DNA of 64,000 bases, taken from the NCBI GenBank assembly GCA_040191315.1, contig JAWJLM010000015.1:1-64000 (forward strand), read 5' to 3'. Below the pieces are notes generated by a model. The model saw only the letters and a list, made by a program, of their open reading frames with translations. It searched no databases and was not told the origin of the DNA. Every line of letters starts with the position of its first letter. Within the stretch, counting starts at the first letter, position 1. Source of the stretch: Bacillaceae bacterium S4-13-56 (GTDB lineage: Bacteria; Bacillota; Bacilli; Bacillales; JAWJLM01). Below are positions 42,432 through 52,344 of this stretch, piece by piece. Made by a program: the position numbers and the translations under genes.

Positions 42432-44723
42432 TTAAATCCCATATATCTTGAGGATCTCTTGAATAAGCTGATTTTGGTCATTTTCCTCAGCTTTTTTAAA
42501 TCCGTTTGTACGGAGGATCTCTTGGCGTTCAGGATCATGCAATAGGGAGCGTATCCCTTTGGCAAGACTAGTTGGATTTTTTGGTTCCACCTTAAGCCCC
42601 GCTTCACCGTCTAGTAAATAGGTTAGGCCTCCCACATCGGTACCAACAACCGGCGTCCCACAGGACATAGCCTCCAATGCCACAAGGCCAAAGCCTTCGA
42701 TATGGGATGGGAGAATGAATAGGTCTGCGGCAGAGAGCCAGACTGCAACTTCTGACTGGTCCATAGCATCATGAATCACGATGTTTCCGCCATTTCGATT
42801 TCCATTAGGACTATTGGGATCATTTATTTCGTTAGCAGATCCTTCACCCATAAACTCCGCTTTGAATTTTTCAATATAATTACGATCCTTGGCTTCTCCA
42901 ATTAAATGAAGGGTCACATCTGGATCGGTTTCCTTTAAAGAAAGCATGGCTTGACCTAAGTCAGATAGGCCTTTGGCAAAAATAAGGTTACCGACGAACA
43001 AAAGGATTCTCTCATCAGCAGAAAGCTCGAGCTTAGAGCGAGCTTCAGATTTTTCTATCTGCTTAAAAACATCTCGGTTCACACCCATGTTAATGACGGA
43101 TACTCTGTCCGCAGGAACATCAAAGTTGTCGACGATGTCTTGTTTTAAGCGGTCACCGACGGCAATGATATGGTCGGCTTTTTGTAAAATCATTTCTGAT
43201 AGCTTTCGTGCCCACCCACTCTTTTTGACCATTTGGTCGATATCCCCGCCATGGGAGGTGACGATAAGTTTTTTGCGAAGCAAGAACTTGTACGCTAGCC
43301 CAATCAATCCTGTCGGAAAGATGTAGTGGGCGTGAACAACCTGATAGCGCCATCCCCCAGCGATGAGTCTTGCTAGGCCTCGGAGGAAGAATCCGAGGTA
43401 TTTTTTCAAAAGAATTGATTTGCCCTTGCGTGGGTCGGTGATGGCGATGGTGTCTACTTTTAGACCCTGGTTCCGCAGTTGTTCTACTTGGTTTTTGACG
43501 AAGATTCCGAATGTTTTTGAGTGTGTTGATGGGTACATGTTACTGAGTACTAGGACTCGTGATTTCCGTTTTTTTTTTGCTTGGATGTGTTCGTTTACTA
43601 GGACCATTCCTTGGTGTGCTTTGTGTTTCATGGTGTTGGCTATGGTTTGGTAGCGTTCGAGTGTTGCTGGCCAGTCGTTTGCCATTTGTTCGTAGCAGCA
43701 GACGAAAAAGTCGTCTTCTTTGTTGAGTTGGTCGATGACGATGACGTGGTCGTTGGAGCCGATCATGTCCATGAAGTCTTTTACTTTGTGGTGATAGGCT
43801 ACGGCGATCACGGGTGTTTCGGATACGAGTGCTAGTATGAGTGAGTGTAATCTTGTGCCGATGACGATGTCTTGTTCGGCTGTGAATTTGACGATGTCTT
43901 CTGGGTAGAAGACTTTATTTTGGACGCGACAGTGGTCGCTGTGTGTCATTTTGGATTTGACTTCTTCTGATACCCAGACGTCTTGTGGGTATTTAGTAGA
44001 GAAGAAGTTGATTTGTACGTCTGGGTATTTTTCGACGAGTGCGTCTAGGTTTCGCGCCATCCCAAGGACGTAGTTTTGATACATTTCAACGTTTTCTTCT
44101 GGCCAGTAGCTTCCATGATGAAAGGGTACGGCTGTGACTCCGATTTGGAGTGGTCGTTCTCTTTTTTGGGTTGTTGCTGGCATAGGGACTTCGAAGGCTG
44201 GGTCTCCAATGACATGTATTTCAGATTTAACTCCTATGGATTTGAGGAGTTCTTTTGATTTTGGATCTCGAACGGTGACGATTTCAGACAAATTGGCTAA
44301 GGATCGAAGTAATATTTTTCCTACTTTGGTAAGTATTGGGCCTGCGCCTACGCCGTACAGGACAACGGGGGTGCGTGACAGTTTGGCGAGCCAGCCGTAC
44401 ATCCCGAATAAAAAGGCTTCGCGCCCGTAAAGGTCCATGAAGATTCCTCCTCCACCGACGATGAGCATGTCCAACTTTTTAATGGTAGAATAGTTGGCGC
44501 GCATGGTGGAGAGCATGGTTAAATAAGCGCTTTTCTTCTTGTGATAAAGGCGCTCTGATTTTACTCCATAGGATTTATTTGTTTGGTCTGGCTGGTTGGA
44601 AAAAACAATGATTTCGTCGCGGCTGACCTTGAATACCTTTTGAAGCTGAAGTAGGATTCCTTCAAGGATGGCTTCATCGCCTTTATTATTGTTCCCGTAG
44701 TTGCCGACAATACCAATTGTCAT
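42432..44723 (-). CDS. csaB: CsaB polysaccharide pyruvyl transferase fused to a GT4 glycosyltransferase
   Basis: 763 residues in two enzymes. Residues 1 to about 375 are a CsaB-type pyruvyl transferase (IGIVGNYGNNNKGDEAIL, VGGGGIFMD, YGVGAGPI, IGTRLHSLILAL), which puts pyruvate ketals on the wall polymer so that SLH domains can bind. After a basic linker (KAKKKRKSR-like) at about 385, a GT4 domain follows (VLVLSNMYPSTHSKTFGIF, VVHAHYIFPTGL, VGNLIFAKGL, EGFGLVALEAMSCGTPVVGT). A Gly/Asn-rich insert (about residues 626-645, NDPNSPNGNRNGGN) is unusual for GT4. One chain may thus add a sugar and its pyruvate. AAAGGA precedes the ATG. Confidence 0.92.
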   Translation of the reverse strand: MTIGIVGNYGNNNKGDEAILEGILLQLQKVFKVSRDEIIVFSNQPDQTNKSYGVKSERLYHKKKSAYLTMLSTMRANYSTIKKLDMLIVGGGGIFMDLYGREAFLFGMYGWLAKLSRTPVVLYGVGAGPILTKVGKILLRSLANLSEIVTVRDPKSKELLKSIGVKSEIHVIGDPAFEVPMPATTQKRERPLQIGVTAVPFHHGSYWPEENVEMYQNYVLGMARNLDALVEKYPDVQINFFSTKYPQDVWVSEEVKSKMTHSDHCRVQNKVFYPEDIVKFTAEQDIVIGTRLHSLILALVSETPVIAVAYHHKVKDFMDMIGSNDHVIVIDQLNKEDDFFVCCYEQMANDWPATLERYQTIANTMKHKAHQGMVLVNEHIQAKKKRKSRVLVLSNMYPSTHSKTFGIFVKNQVEQLRNQGLKVDTIAITDPRKGKSILLKKYLGFFLRGLARLIAGGWRYQVVHAHYIFPTGLIGLAYKFLLRKKLIVTSHGGDIDQMVKKSGWARKLSEMILQKADHIIAVGDRLKQDIVDNFDVPADRVSVINMGVNRDVFKQIEKSEARSKLELSADERILLFVGNLIFAKGLSDLGQAMLSLKETDPDVTLHLIGEAKDRNYIEKFKAEFMGEGSANEINDPNSPNGNRNGGNIVIHDAMDQSEVAVWLSAADLFILPSHIEGFGLVALEAMSCGTPVVGTDVGGLTYLLDGEAGLKVEPKNPTSLAKGIRSLLHDPERQEILRTNGFKKAEENDQNQLIQEILKIYGI

Positions 44724-44996
44724 ATGTTATTCAATCCTTTGTCTTCCAAAATTCAATGGATGTTCTTTTATGATCATGCTGTCTTTTCAGCTATTTCTTA
44801 ATGTTCGACATTCCATACCATTATACTATTGTAACACGAATTATGTCGCATAAAAACATAACATTTTTTTGTTAGAAAATCGCATTTTTAATTAATGGTT
44901 TTGTTGATTTATTATTGGTTTTCTAGGTCCTATTTTTCTTGAGTTACAGGGTGCATCTATAGTTGCGTTAAGTTAATTGACGGGTTGAGGTTTATT

Positions 44997-45330
44997 ATGC
45001 TCATTTTTGTTCATACATGCTCAAGTTTTATTTTCTATGCGCGGTTTGTTTCTCTTATGCGCGGGTTTGATTGGGGCTATGCTCAAATTTCTTGGTTTTA
45101 TGCTCGGGTTTTTGAAACCTTTGCGCAGTTAATTTCTTCTATGCGCGAATCTATTCACTTAAGCTCAACAACCGTCTTCTATGCGCAACCTCCGCGAATC
45201 CAATGCTCAGCTTTTACAAGTTAATGCGCGGGTTTGAAAAGGTAATGCTCAAAAAGTTAATCCTAAGCGCGACATTCACTTCATAAGCGCAAAATCAACC
45301 CTCTTCGCGCGTAAAAACAAGGTTACGCGC
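44997..45330 (-). repeat. Phased word array 2 (ATGCTC/ATGCGC every 20-22 bp)
   Basis: The reverse complement of the array 1 words starts at 44997, 45017, 037, 057, 079, 100, 121, 141, 161, 181, 203, 224, 245, 265, 285, 305 and 325. Steps are 20,20,20,22,21,21 twice and then 20,20,20,20, the mirror image of array 1 as expected from its opposite strand. Filler is unrelated to array 1. It lies in the divergent gap between csaB and secA2, upstream of both. Confidence 0.93.
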
Positions 45331-45391
45331 ACCCAAAATCTATTCAAAAAAGTTACATATTTTACCTAATCTATCATGTTGGTTAGTAGTG

Positions 45392-45417
45392 TTGTCAAGT
45401 TTAATTCGTGTTATACT
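45392..45417 (+). promoter_or_regulatory. Probable secA2 promoter
   Basis: An extended -10 (TGTTATACT, TATACT at 45412-45417) is present, with TTGTCA 14 bp upstream, a spacing too short for a normal -35. The extended -10 may compensate. It is 43 bp before the secA2 start and just beyond the end of array 2. Confidence 0.45.
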
Positions 45418-45459
45418 AGATTCAGTGAGTTCACGAATGATAAGGAGAGTTAGGACGAC

Positions 45460-47829
45460 ATGGGTGTTCTACAAATGTTGAGCAAGTCGAAGGAAGAACG
45501 TCATCTAAAAAAGTATCTAAAAACGGTAGATAAAATAAATATTTTGGAGAAAGAATTTGAGCAACTAAGTGATGATGAGCTGCGTATGAAGACGGTGGAG
45601 TTTAAGCAGTTGATAGCCGATGGTTCTTCGGTGGATGATCTTAAAGGTGAGGCGTTTGCGGTGGTTCGCGAGGCTTCAAAGCGAGTACTTGGGCTGCGCC
45701 ATTTTGACGTACAGTTAATTGGTGGGCTTGTTTTATTAGAAGGAAATATTGCGGAAATGCCAACGGGAGAAGGAAAAACACTTGTTGCCTCTCTTCCAAG
45801 TTATTTGCGCGCCCTTGAAGGGAAAGGTGTTCACGTTATTACGGTGAATGAATACTTAGCACGTCGTGACCGTGCATTAATTGGGCAAATCCACGAATTT
45901 TTAGGGTTAACCGTTGGATTAAATATCCCAGGTCTGCACCCTCTTCAGAAACAAGAGGCTTATGAAGCAGAAATTACTTATGGTATTGGAACAGAATTTG
46001 GATTTGATTTTTTACGAGATAATATGGCTTATGCCAAAACTCAAAAGGTTCAACGAAAATATTATTATGCAATTATTGACGAGGTTGATAGTGTCTTAAT
46101 TGATGAGGCAAAAACTCCTCTTATTATTGCTGGAAAAACAATGCCAAGTGAAAATTTGGCCAATGTATGTGCGAAGGTCACAAAAAACTTCCAGCAGGAT
46201 GTGGAGTTTCAGTTTGACCATGAGTTAAAAACGGTTAACATCACCGATGAAGGAATTAATAAAATTGAACGTGCTTTTGGGATTGAAAATTTGTTCGATC
46301 TTGAACATCGTTCACTCTATCATTATATGTTGCAAGCGTTACGTGCCCGTGTGTTATTTACGAGAGATGTTGATTATATCGTTGATCAGGGTGAAGTAAA
46401 GCTTGTGGATATGAACACCGGCCGCATCATGGAGGGTCGTAGTTTAAGTGATGGATTGCATCAGGCAATCGAAGCGAAGGAAGGGCTTAAGGTTACAGAA
46501 GAAAATAAGGCTCAGGCTTCCGTTTCGATTCAAAACTATTTCCGTATGTACCCTGTTTTATCTGGTATGACAGGTACAGCTAAAACTGAAATAACTGAGT
46601 TCCAGCATGTTTATGGTATGGATGTTGTTCAGATCCCAACAAATAAGCCTATTATTCGTAAAGATTTACCTGACCTAGTTTTCAAAACGAAGGAACAGAA
46701 ATACCGCCGGATGGTTGAGGAAGTTCGTCAGCGTCATGAAAAGGGACAGCCTATTTTAATCGGGACAACGTCCATCCTTCAATCAGAGGTTGTGGCTGAA
46801 TATTTGGATGAGGCTGGATTGAGCTATCATTTGTTGAATGCTAAAAGCGTGGAGCATGAAGCACATCTTATTTCCCTCGCTGGACAAAAGAGTCAAATCA
46901 CGATTGCCACGAATATGGCTGGTCGCGGAACAGACATCATGCTTGGAGAGGGTGTAGCTGAACTTGGTGGTTTGCACGTTCTTGGAACAGAAAAACATGA
47001 AAGCCGTCGCATCGATAATCAGTTGAAAGGTCGTTCTGGCCGTCAAGGCGATCCAGGCTCTACCCAATTTATTATCTCATTAGAAGATGAGCTTTTTATC
47101 CGCTTCGCCAAAGATGATGTGGAAGCTAAACTTCCTTCTTTAACGACGGATAGTACCGGATTAATTTTGAATAAAGAAATTCATAAATTTATAGATAAGG
47201 TGCAAAAAATCAGTGAAGGAAGCCACTTCTCTGTTCGTGAATTTTCCTTGAAACTGGACGATATTATTAATGATCAACGAGAGGTTATTTATAAACTACG
47301 AGATCAAATCTTCTATTCTACGAATACGATTGAAATTTTGAAAAAGCATGTGGAACCTGTTGTTCTTGATTTGGTTGATAAACATTGCTCAGAAGATTCT
47401 ATTCCTGATGATTGGGATCTTAAAGGTTTAAATCAGAAGTTAGAAGATTTCATGCTTGTGGAAGTTACGTTTGATAGAGATTACGAAGAGCCAGAAGAGG
47501 TTCGTGAAGCAGTAAAGCCTTTCATTGAGAGGCATTTAGAGGAAGTTTCCTTCCATGAGAATGTAGAGGAAATTCAAAATACGTTACGACAGATTAGTTT
47601 GGCGCTTGTGGACCATCATTGGACGGAGCATTTAGATGAAATGAATCGTATGAAGGAAGGCGTTGGTATCCGACACTATCAACAGGAGGATCCTATCCGA
47701 ACCTTCCAAAAAGAAGGCTTTGAGCTTTTCGAGATAATGTATCATCGATTAGAGCTTGATTTTAACCGTCGTATGACCAGAGCGATTCAACAGTTTGAAG
47801 CTAGAAAAATTAAGATTGATTTAACTTAA
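45460..47829 (+). CDS. secA2: SecA2, accessory Sec translocase ATPase
   Basis: 789 residues, shorter than housekeeping SecA and lacking the C-terminal zinc-binding tail. Walker A is MPTGEGKT (100-107), the DEAD-like box is DEVDS, and ATNMAGRGTDIML and RQGDPGST mark motor domain 2. In Bacillus anthracis SecA2 works with SlaP to export S-layer proteins, and slaP is next here. ATG follows AAGGAGAG. The gene is on the plus strand, divergent from csaB with array 2 between them. Confidence 0.95.
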   Translation: MGVLQMLSKSKEERHLKKYLKTVDKINILEKEFEQLSDDELRMKTVEFKQLIADGSSVDDLKGEAFAVVREASKRVLGLRHFDVQLIGGLVLLEGNIAEMPTGEGKTLVASLPSYLRALEGKGVHVITVNEYLARRDRALIGQIHEFLGLTVGLNIPGLHPLQKQEAYEAEITYGIGTEFGFDFLRDNMAYAKTQKVQRKYYYAIIDEVDSVLIDEAKTPLIIAGKTMPSENLANVCAKVTKNFQQDVEFQFDHELKTVNITDEGINKIERAFGIENLFDLEHRSLYHYMLQALRARVLFTRDVDYIVDQGEVKLVDMNTGRIMEGRSLSDGLHQAIEAKEGLKVTEENKAQASVSIQNYFRMYPVLSGMTGTAKTEITEFQHVYGMDVVQIPTNKPIIRKDLPDLVFKTKEQKYRRMVEEVRQRHEKGQPILIGTTSILQSEVVAEYLDEAGLSYHLLNAKSVEHEAHLISLAGQKSQITIATNMAGRGTDIMLGEGVAELGGLHVLGTEKHESRRIDNQLKGRSGRQGDPGSTQFIISLEDELFIRFAKDDVEAKLPSLTTDSTGLILNKEIHKFIDKVQKISEGSHFSVREFSLKLDDIINDQREVIYKLRDQIFYSTNTIEILKKHVEPVVLDLVDKHCSEDSIPDDWDLKGLNQKLEDFMLVEVTFDRDYEEPEEVREAVKPFIERHLEEVSFHENVEEIQNTLRQISLALVDHHWTEHLDEMNRMKEGVGIRHYQQEDPIRTFQKEGFELFEIMYHRLELDFNRRMTRAIQQFEARKIKIDLT

Positions 47830-48015
47830 TTTGGATTGAATTTGAGTTGAACCGGCGTTTTGGGTCAAACCTAATTTGGCAAGGGTTTCGGTCTTTTATG
47901 AGATGGAGGCCCATGACCGTTTTTATAAAGAGGAAAATTTTGTGCTTAGTGTTAGTCTAGTTAATATAAGTTTAGGTGTTTTCTGTAAAGTAGTTTTAAA
48001 AAAGGGGAGTTTGCA

Positions 48016-48924
48016 ATGTTTCCATTTTCGAAAAGTAAGAAAGTAACGAAAGAAAATACTTCTGGAATTGATCAATCGTTTGATGCAAAGGATTTACTTG
48101 AAGGTCCTGATTCGGCAGAGGGCCCAGAGGAAGAATTGGTGCAAACAGAGATTTCCTATCATCCTGATTGGAAGCTTCCCGAAGAAGAAAAATATGTGTA
48201 TGCCTTCCATCATAGTGATTTAAAACCCTTGAAACCGAACCAGCTCTCCTTATCTGGGATTAACATGGATAAGCAAGCTGGTGGATATGTGTTTGTTGCC
48301 TTTATCCGTCAGACATTGAGCAAGGACATTCAATTGAAGGAAATGCCGATTTTGTTGTTGGGACCAAATCAAGAAAAATTAGCTCGCAAGGTGTTTGATC
48401 TTAGTCAGGCTGGAGTTATTCCTTCTAAGACGAGCCGCCCATGGCAGTTCACTTTTCAACCAAAAGACTTTTTCACCAATGAAGAGATTCCTAGAGAGGG
48501 ATGGTCTCTTGCTTTTGAAATCAAGCCAACGAGCCGTCGCCATGAACTAGATTTAGCTGATTCTTGGAAGCAATCTCTAGCAGAGGACGCCATTGAAAGT
48601 TTAGAAAAAGTAATAGCAAACGCCGCTCCATTAAAACCAGGGGAAGTGAATTTCATGGGAATTAACGCTCGTATTCAAGACTCTGGTGACCTAGCAGTGA
48701 CTGTATTGATTCGAAATGGTACGGATAAAAACATTCAGTTCCAGCAGCTTCCGTTGAAAGTTGAAGATGCATCAGGAGAAGTCATTGCTGAAGGGAGTTT
48801 CAAATTCGATTCTTTTGAAGTGAAGGCTAATACAAGTAAGCCTTGGACGTTTATTTTCCCTAAGTCTATGGTTAAGAATGATGTTATTAATCTTTCGAAG
48901 TGGAGAGTTTATCCGGTACAGTAA
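48016..48924 (+). CDS. slaP: SlaP, accessory Sec S-layer assembly protein
   Basis: 302-residue cytoplasmic protein without signal peptide. A variable acidic N-terminal third precedes two copies of one domain (about 70-165 and 200-300), each with KPxxxxxxGIN...FIRxx..K.IQ and ending in SxPWxFxFxPK. This internal duplication is the mark of the SlaP family that assists SecA2 in S-layer export. GGGGAG precedes the ATG. It follows secA2 by 186 bp with no terminator visible, so the two are probably co-transcribed. Confidence 0.93.
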   Translation: MFPFSKSKKVTKENTSGIDQSFDAKDLLEGPDSAEGPEEELVQTEISYHPDWKLPEEEKYVYAFHHSDLKPLKPNQLSLSGINMDKQAGGYVFVAFIRQTLSKDIQLKEMPILLLGPNQEKLARKVFDLSQAGVIPSKTSRPWQFTFQPKDFFTNEEIPREGWSLAFEIKPTSRRHELDLADSWKQSLAEDAIESLEKVIANAAPLKPGEVNFMGINARIQDSGDLAVTVLIRNGTDKNIQFQQLPLKVEDASGEVIAEGSFKFDSFEVKANTSKPWTFIFPKSMVKNDVINLSKWRVYPVQ

Positions 48925-48949
48925 GTAAATAAGATATTTTGTTGTAAGG

Positions 48950-48990
48950 CCGCCTGAATTTTTAGTTTAGAGATGCAGGCGGTTTTTGTT
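48950..48990 (+). terminator. Terminator after slaP
   Basis: CCGCCTG (48950-48956) pairs with CAGGCGG (48976-48982), followed by TTTTTGTTTTG. Confidence 0.85.
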
Positions 48991-49053
48991 TTGTTTTAAT
49001 AATATTCGCTAGTTTTTTTTGTTGACTTAGTTAAATTTGCTGTTGTCACCGTT

Positions 49054-49379
49054 GAGCATAAGATTTAAAGTTTGCGCGGAGTAAAAGGATTTTGAGCATA
49101 GAGACTGTTTCCTGCGCAAAGATTAACAATAACGCGCATTAACGTTTAAAAGTTGAGCATAGAATTTCTGGATGTTGAGCATAAAGTAGTAAAATTGAGC
49201 ATGTAATCATAGGGTTAAGCATATAGGGATTACCTTGAGCACTGCTCCCTGAAACCAACGTTGGATTTTGAGCATAGCCCCCATAAAGTCTGAGCATTAA
49301 ACTTATATATTAAGCATAACAAACGGAAATTGAGCATAGAAATATTTTTTTGGGCATTGACTGACGTGGTTAAGAGCAC
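49054..49379 (+). repeat. Phased word array 3 (GAGCAT/GCGCA every 20-22 bp)
   Basis: Words start at 49054, 074, 094, 114, 134, 155, 177, 197, 217, 237, 270, 292, 312, 332, 352 and 374. Steps are 20,20,20,20,21,22, then 20,20,20,33,22, then 20,20,20,22. The single 33-bp step replaces an expected 21+21. It fills the convergent gap between slaP and the glucosaminidase gene. No reading frame is present. Confidence 0.92.
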
Positions 49380-49407
49380 TCCATATAAATGATTCTATTA
49401 ATACAAA

Positions 49408-49443
49408 AAAAGATGCACTCCCCACAAGGGTTGTGCATCTTTT
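49408..49443 (-). terminator. Bidirectional terminator near the glucosaminidase stop
   Basis: AAAAGATGCAC pairs with GTGCATCTTTT (11 bp) around a 14-nt loop; on the minus strand it ends in a T-run, 4 bp after the stop of the upstream minus-strand gene. Confidence 0.85.
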
Positions 49444-49446
49444 ACA

Positions 49447-52044
49447 TTAATTAGAAGTAACTTGTACATAATCTCCATGAACCCAGCCTTGCTGGTCTTG
49501 GAAATTGATTTGGTACCACTTTCCGGTTGTGTCCTTCACGTAATTACCAGAAGCATCCTTTACACCATCTAGGATATCTCCTTCATAAACTTTACCCATA
49601 ATGTTTGCACTACTACTTGTATCAGTTGTACTACGAACATTCAAGCCTACTCCTTCAGTGTTTACTACCGTAAGCACATCCACCGATGGTGCAGGTTCAG
49701 GAGTAGTAGGTGCTCCATCCGTAAACGTTACATAAGTGTCAATGACCCATCCCACTTGTCCGTTTGCCTTGATTTTCAACCATGAACCATTTGAACCAAT
49801 CACTTCAATTGGTGTTCCTAATGGTAGAGTTGTGATTTTGCTAAAGGACGTGGAAGGACCTGTTCTCATATTTAGATTATCAGTTGTCGCTCCTGCTTTT
49901 CCAGCTTTAGTTGTATCTAGTAGATAAAGAGCTTCTCCCGTAGGTTTCGCCGTTGCTCCTGGTTGGTTGAGATACTTTGGTACTTCAAACACTATGACAT
50001 AATTCTCAAGTATGTCATAGATGTCTTTAATTCGTGACGTTTGAAGTACAGCCCAACTTACATGAGTTGCATATTGCTTCCTGTTACGTGTATCAATATC
50101 TTCTGGATCCCATTTCATTTTATAAAGGGTATCTTGTCCACTATTGATATATCTATCCGCGATAAATTTCGCACCACCAACAATAGCAGCTTCAGGTGTA
50201 AACCAGCCTTGCTGATAAGCAAAATTAGATCCGCTACTTACTGGAGTGGCATCATAGGCACCGATTCCATACATATTGTAAACCGTTGTGCCATTTACGC
50301 TTACTCCTTGTGCAAGAGTGGATGTACCATTCCCAGTTTCATGTAAAGCATGAGCAATTAGATACACCTCATTAATATTGTATTTCTGTCCCGCTTCAAT
50401 GAATGCCTCCGCTCTTCCCTCAAAAATCCCTCTACCTGATAAGACTTTTTCATTAATTTCTGCTGCATGTAGATTTGCATTTCTAGAAAGGACAAGGAAC
50501 TGAAAGAAATCTGTTGTACTTACAGAAAAATTATTGGGATTCATATAATATTCTACGGCCTCACGACTTGCATAAATATTACCGGATCCGTCAGCTTTTG
50601 GTGAATAATTCATTTGCAGATTAACTAGATTATTAAAGTCCTTATTGTATTCTTCATAGATAGTCTGCATGTTCTTTTCAACACCAGTGACATGGATGTA
50701 ACCAAGACGACCTCCTAGATCAATCTCGTACCAGTTCGAACCATCCATTCCCGTGATTTGTAAAAGCTGTCCCTTCTTTAACGTAGCAAACTGAACTAAT
50801 TCATTCTTTGAGTTGTCATAAACAGGAACATCTTGTCCAAGGACAATTTTTTCTTCCTTAAACGCTTTTCCAAGGTTAGGGTTCGAAACATTACTTACAT
50901 CCACAGGCCGAGTAGAATCTTCCCATACAAACATTTTGCCTGTGCCATACGAAATCTCATGCCAATTTCCTACGTCAGCTGTACGCTTAAACACTTGCCC
51001 TTTTTTCAATGTACCTACCGCTACGAGACTACCTGTACTATTGTCATAGATTGTGAGATTGTTTTCAAGTACCTCGAAAAATTTATCCGTGGACTTAAAT
51101 GGTCTCTTGGTCGCTGGCTCATAAATGTAACCTTTGCGACCTCCCACTTCGACAATAAGCCAATTACCAGATTTCTGAATGTACTTAATCGTATGACCTT
51201 TAGTAACTTTAGCAAAAGAAACCAGGGATCCACTTGTGTTATCGTAGACAGGAAGATCGGTCATTCCAACAATTTCTTGGACATAGGTTCCGCCACTGGT
51301 CCAGTTTTTAACTTCACTAGAGGTTGCTGGTGTAGTTGAAGCTTCCCAAACATACCCTTTTCCGCTCGCATACTCAATCTCATGCCAGTTTCCGATGTCG
51401 CGAGTACGCTTATACACCTGACCCTCTGGCAAGGTTCCAACTGCTACTAGCTTACCTGTACTGTTGTCATAAACCGTTAAATTATCAGTTAAAACCTTAA
51501 AGTAACGGTCGGTTGACTTAAAAGGAAAGCTAACGGCCGGTGCATAGACATAGCCTTTCCGTCCAGAGATTTCAACAATCATCCAATTACCAGATTGCCT
51601 GACATACTTGAATTCATTTCCTTGTAGGATTGTTGCAAAAGGAACGAGTTTTCCAGTACTGTTATCGTATACCGTCAAAGTTTTAAAAGCGATCCCTGTG
51701 TTGGGGTGGCTTGTCCCCTCTGACCATTTAAGTTCTGCCGGCTCAGTTGCAGGGACAGTTGCTGGTCCCCATATATATCCGTACTTACCACCAAATTGGA
51801 CCTTATGCCAGTTACCCATACCACTAATACGCTTAAAAATCTGACCCTTATGCAGAGTGCCTACTGGGACAAGACTTCCCGAGCTATTATCATAGATGGT
51901 TAACCGGTCGCTTGTGACTTCAAAGTACTGATCCGCGCTTGTAAAACTCTCTGTTGCTGAAGTAGTGGACGGTAAAAAGATGACTAAAGCTAGTAAAATA
52001 CCAATCCCAAACGATATGAAGTTTTTATATCTTGCTTTCCTCAA
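49447..52044 (-). CDS. Secreted SH3-repeat beta-N-acetylglucosaminidase
   Basis: About 865 residues. A signal peptide (LLALVIFLPSTTSATES) is followed by six SH3-like repeats of about 65 residues (each with TIYDNSSGSLVP-like and GNWHxxxxGxxxGYxW segments), a GH73-type glucosaminidase domain (about 500-680, with HALHETGNGTSTLAQG holding the catalytic Glu), and two more SH3 domains at the C-terminus (DNLNMRTGPSTSFSKI, VGLNVRSTTDTSS). It should cut the glycan strands of peptidoglycan. The start is probably TTG 52044, after AAGGGGAG at 11 bp; a GTG at 52056 overlaps the binding site. The near-identical repeats show recent internal duplication. Confidence 0.9.
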   Translation of the reverse strand: MRKARYKNFISFGIGILLALVIFLPSTTSATESFTSADQYFEVTSDRLTIYDNSSGSLVPVGTLHKGQIFKRISGMGNWHKVQFGGKYGYIWGPATVPATEPAELKWSEGTSHPNTGIAFKTLTVYDNSTGKLVPFATILQGNEFKYVRQSGNWMIVEISGRKGYVYAPAVSFPFKSTDRYFKVLTDNLTVYDNSTGKLVAVGTLPEGQVYKRTRDIGNWHEIEYASGKGYVWEASTTPATSSEVKNWTSGGTYVQEIVGMTDLPVYDNTSGSLVSFAKVTKGHTIKYIQKSGNWLIVEVGGRKGYIYEPATKRPFKSTDKFFEVLENNLTIYDNSTGSLVAVGTLKKGQVFKRTADVGNWHEISYGTGKMFVWEDSTRPVDVSNVSNPNLGKAFKEEKIVLGQDVPVYDNSKNELVQFATLKKGQLLQITGMDGSNWYEIDLGGRLGYIHVTGVEKNMQTIYEEYNKDFNNLVNLQMNYSPKADGSGNIYASREAVEYYMNPNNFSVSTTDFFQFLVLSRNANLHAAEINEKVLSGRGIFEGRAEAFIEAGQKYNINEVYLIAHALHETGNGTSTLAQGVSVNGTTVYNMYGIGAYDATPVSSGSNFAYQQGWFTPEAAIVGGAKFIADRYINSGQDTLYKMKWDPEDIDTRNRKQYATHVSWAVLQTSRIKDIYDILENYVIVFEVPKYLNQPGATAKPTGEALYLLDTTKAGKAGATTDNLNMRTGPSTSFSKITTLPLGTPIEVIGSNGSWLKIKANGQVGWVIDTYVTFTDGAPTTPEPAPSVDVLTVVNTEGVGLNVRSTTDTSSSANIMGKVYEGDILDGVKDASGNYVKDTTGKWYQINFQDQQGWVHGDYVQVTSN

Positions 52045-52344
52045 TGATGTGATCACTCCCCTTGTATTTTTCGGGAAAATTCTACAAAATATCAGAATTA
52101 ATTTCCCTTATTCTCATTTTATAAGCAAAACTTGTATTTATCTATACTAAATTGGCATATTAGCAAAAAACTATATGTCCAAAATATGGAATAATAGAGT
52201 CGCAAATTGATAGACTAAGGTTCTTTTATATCCTTGTTTTTTTCATATTTAAAAAATGAATCAAATGGTCTATTTCTATTTCAATTCATTATTCCAGTCA
52301 TATGGACAATCCCTTATGAATTGAGATATACTTTAAATGACTAT

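Noticed and set aside
42389-43353. Frames antisense or out of phase to csaB
   Set aside because: Shadows of a long, well-conserved gene.
44997-45330. CRISPR array
   Set aside because: Words of about 6-8 bp and filler of about 13 bp are far below CRISPR sizes, words vary, and no cas gene is present.
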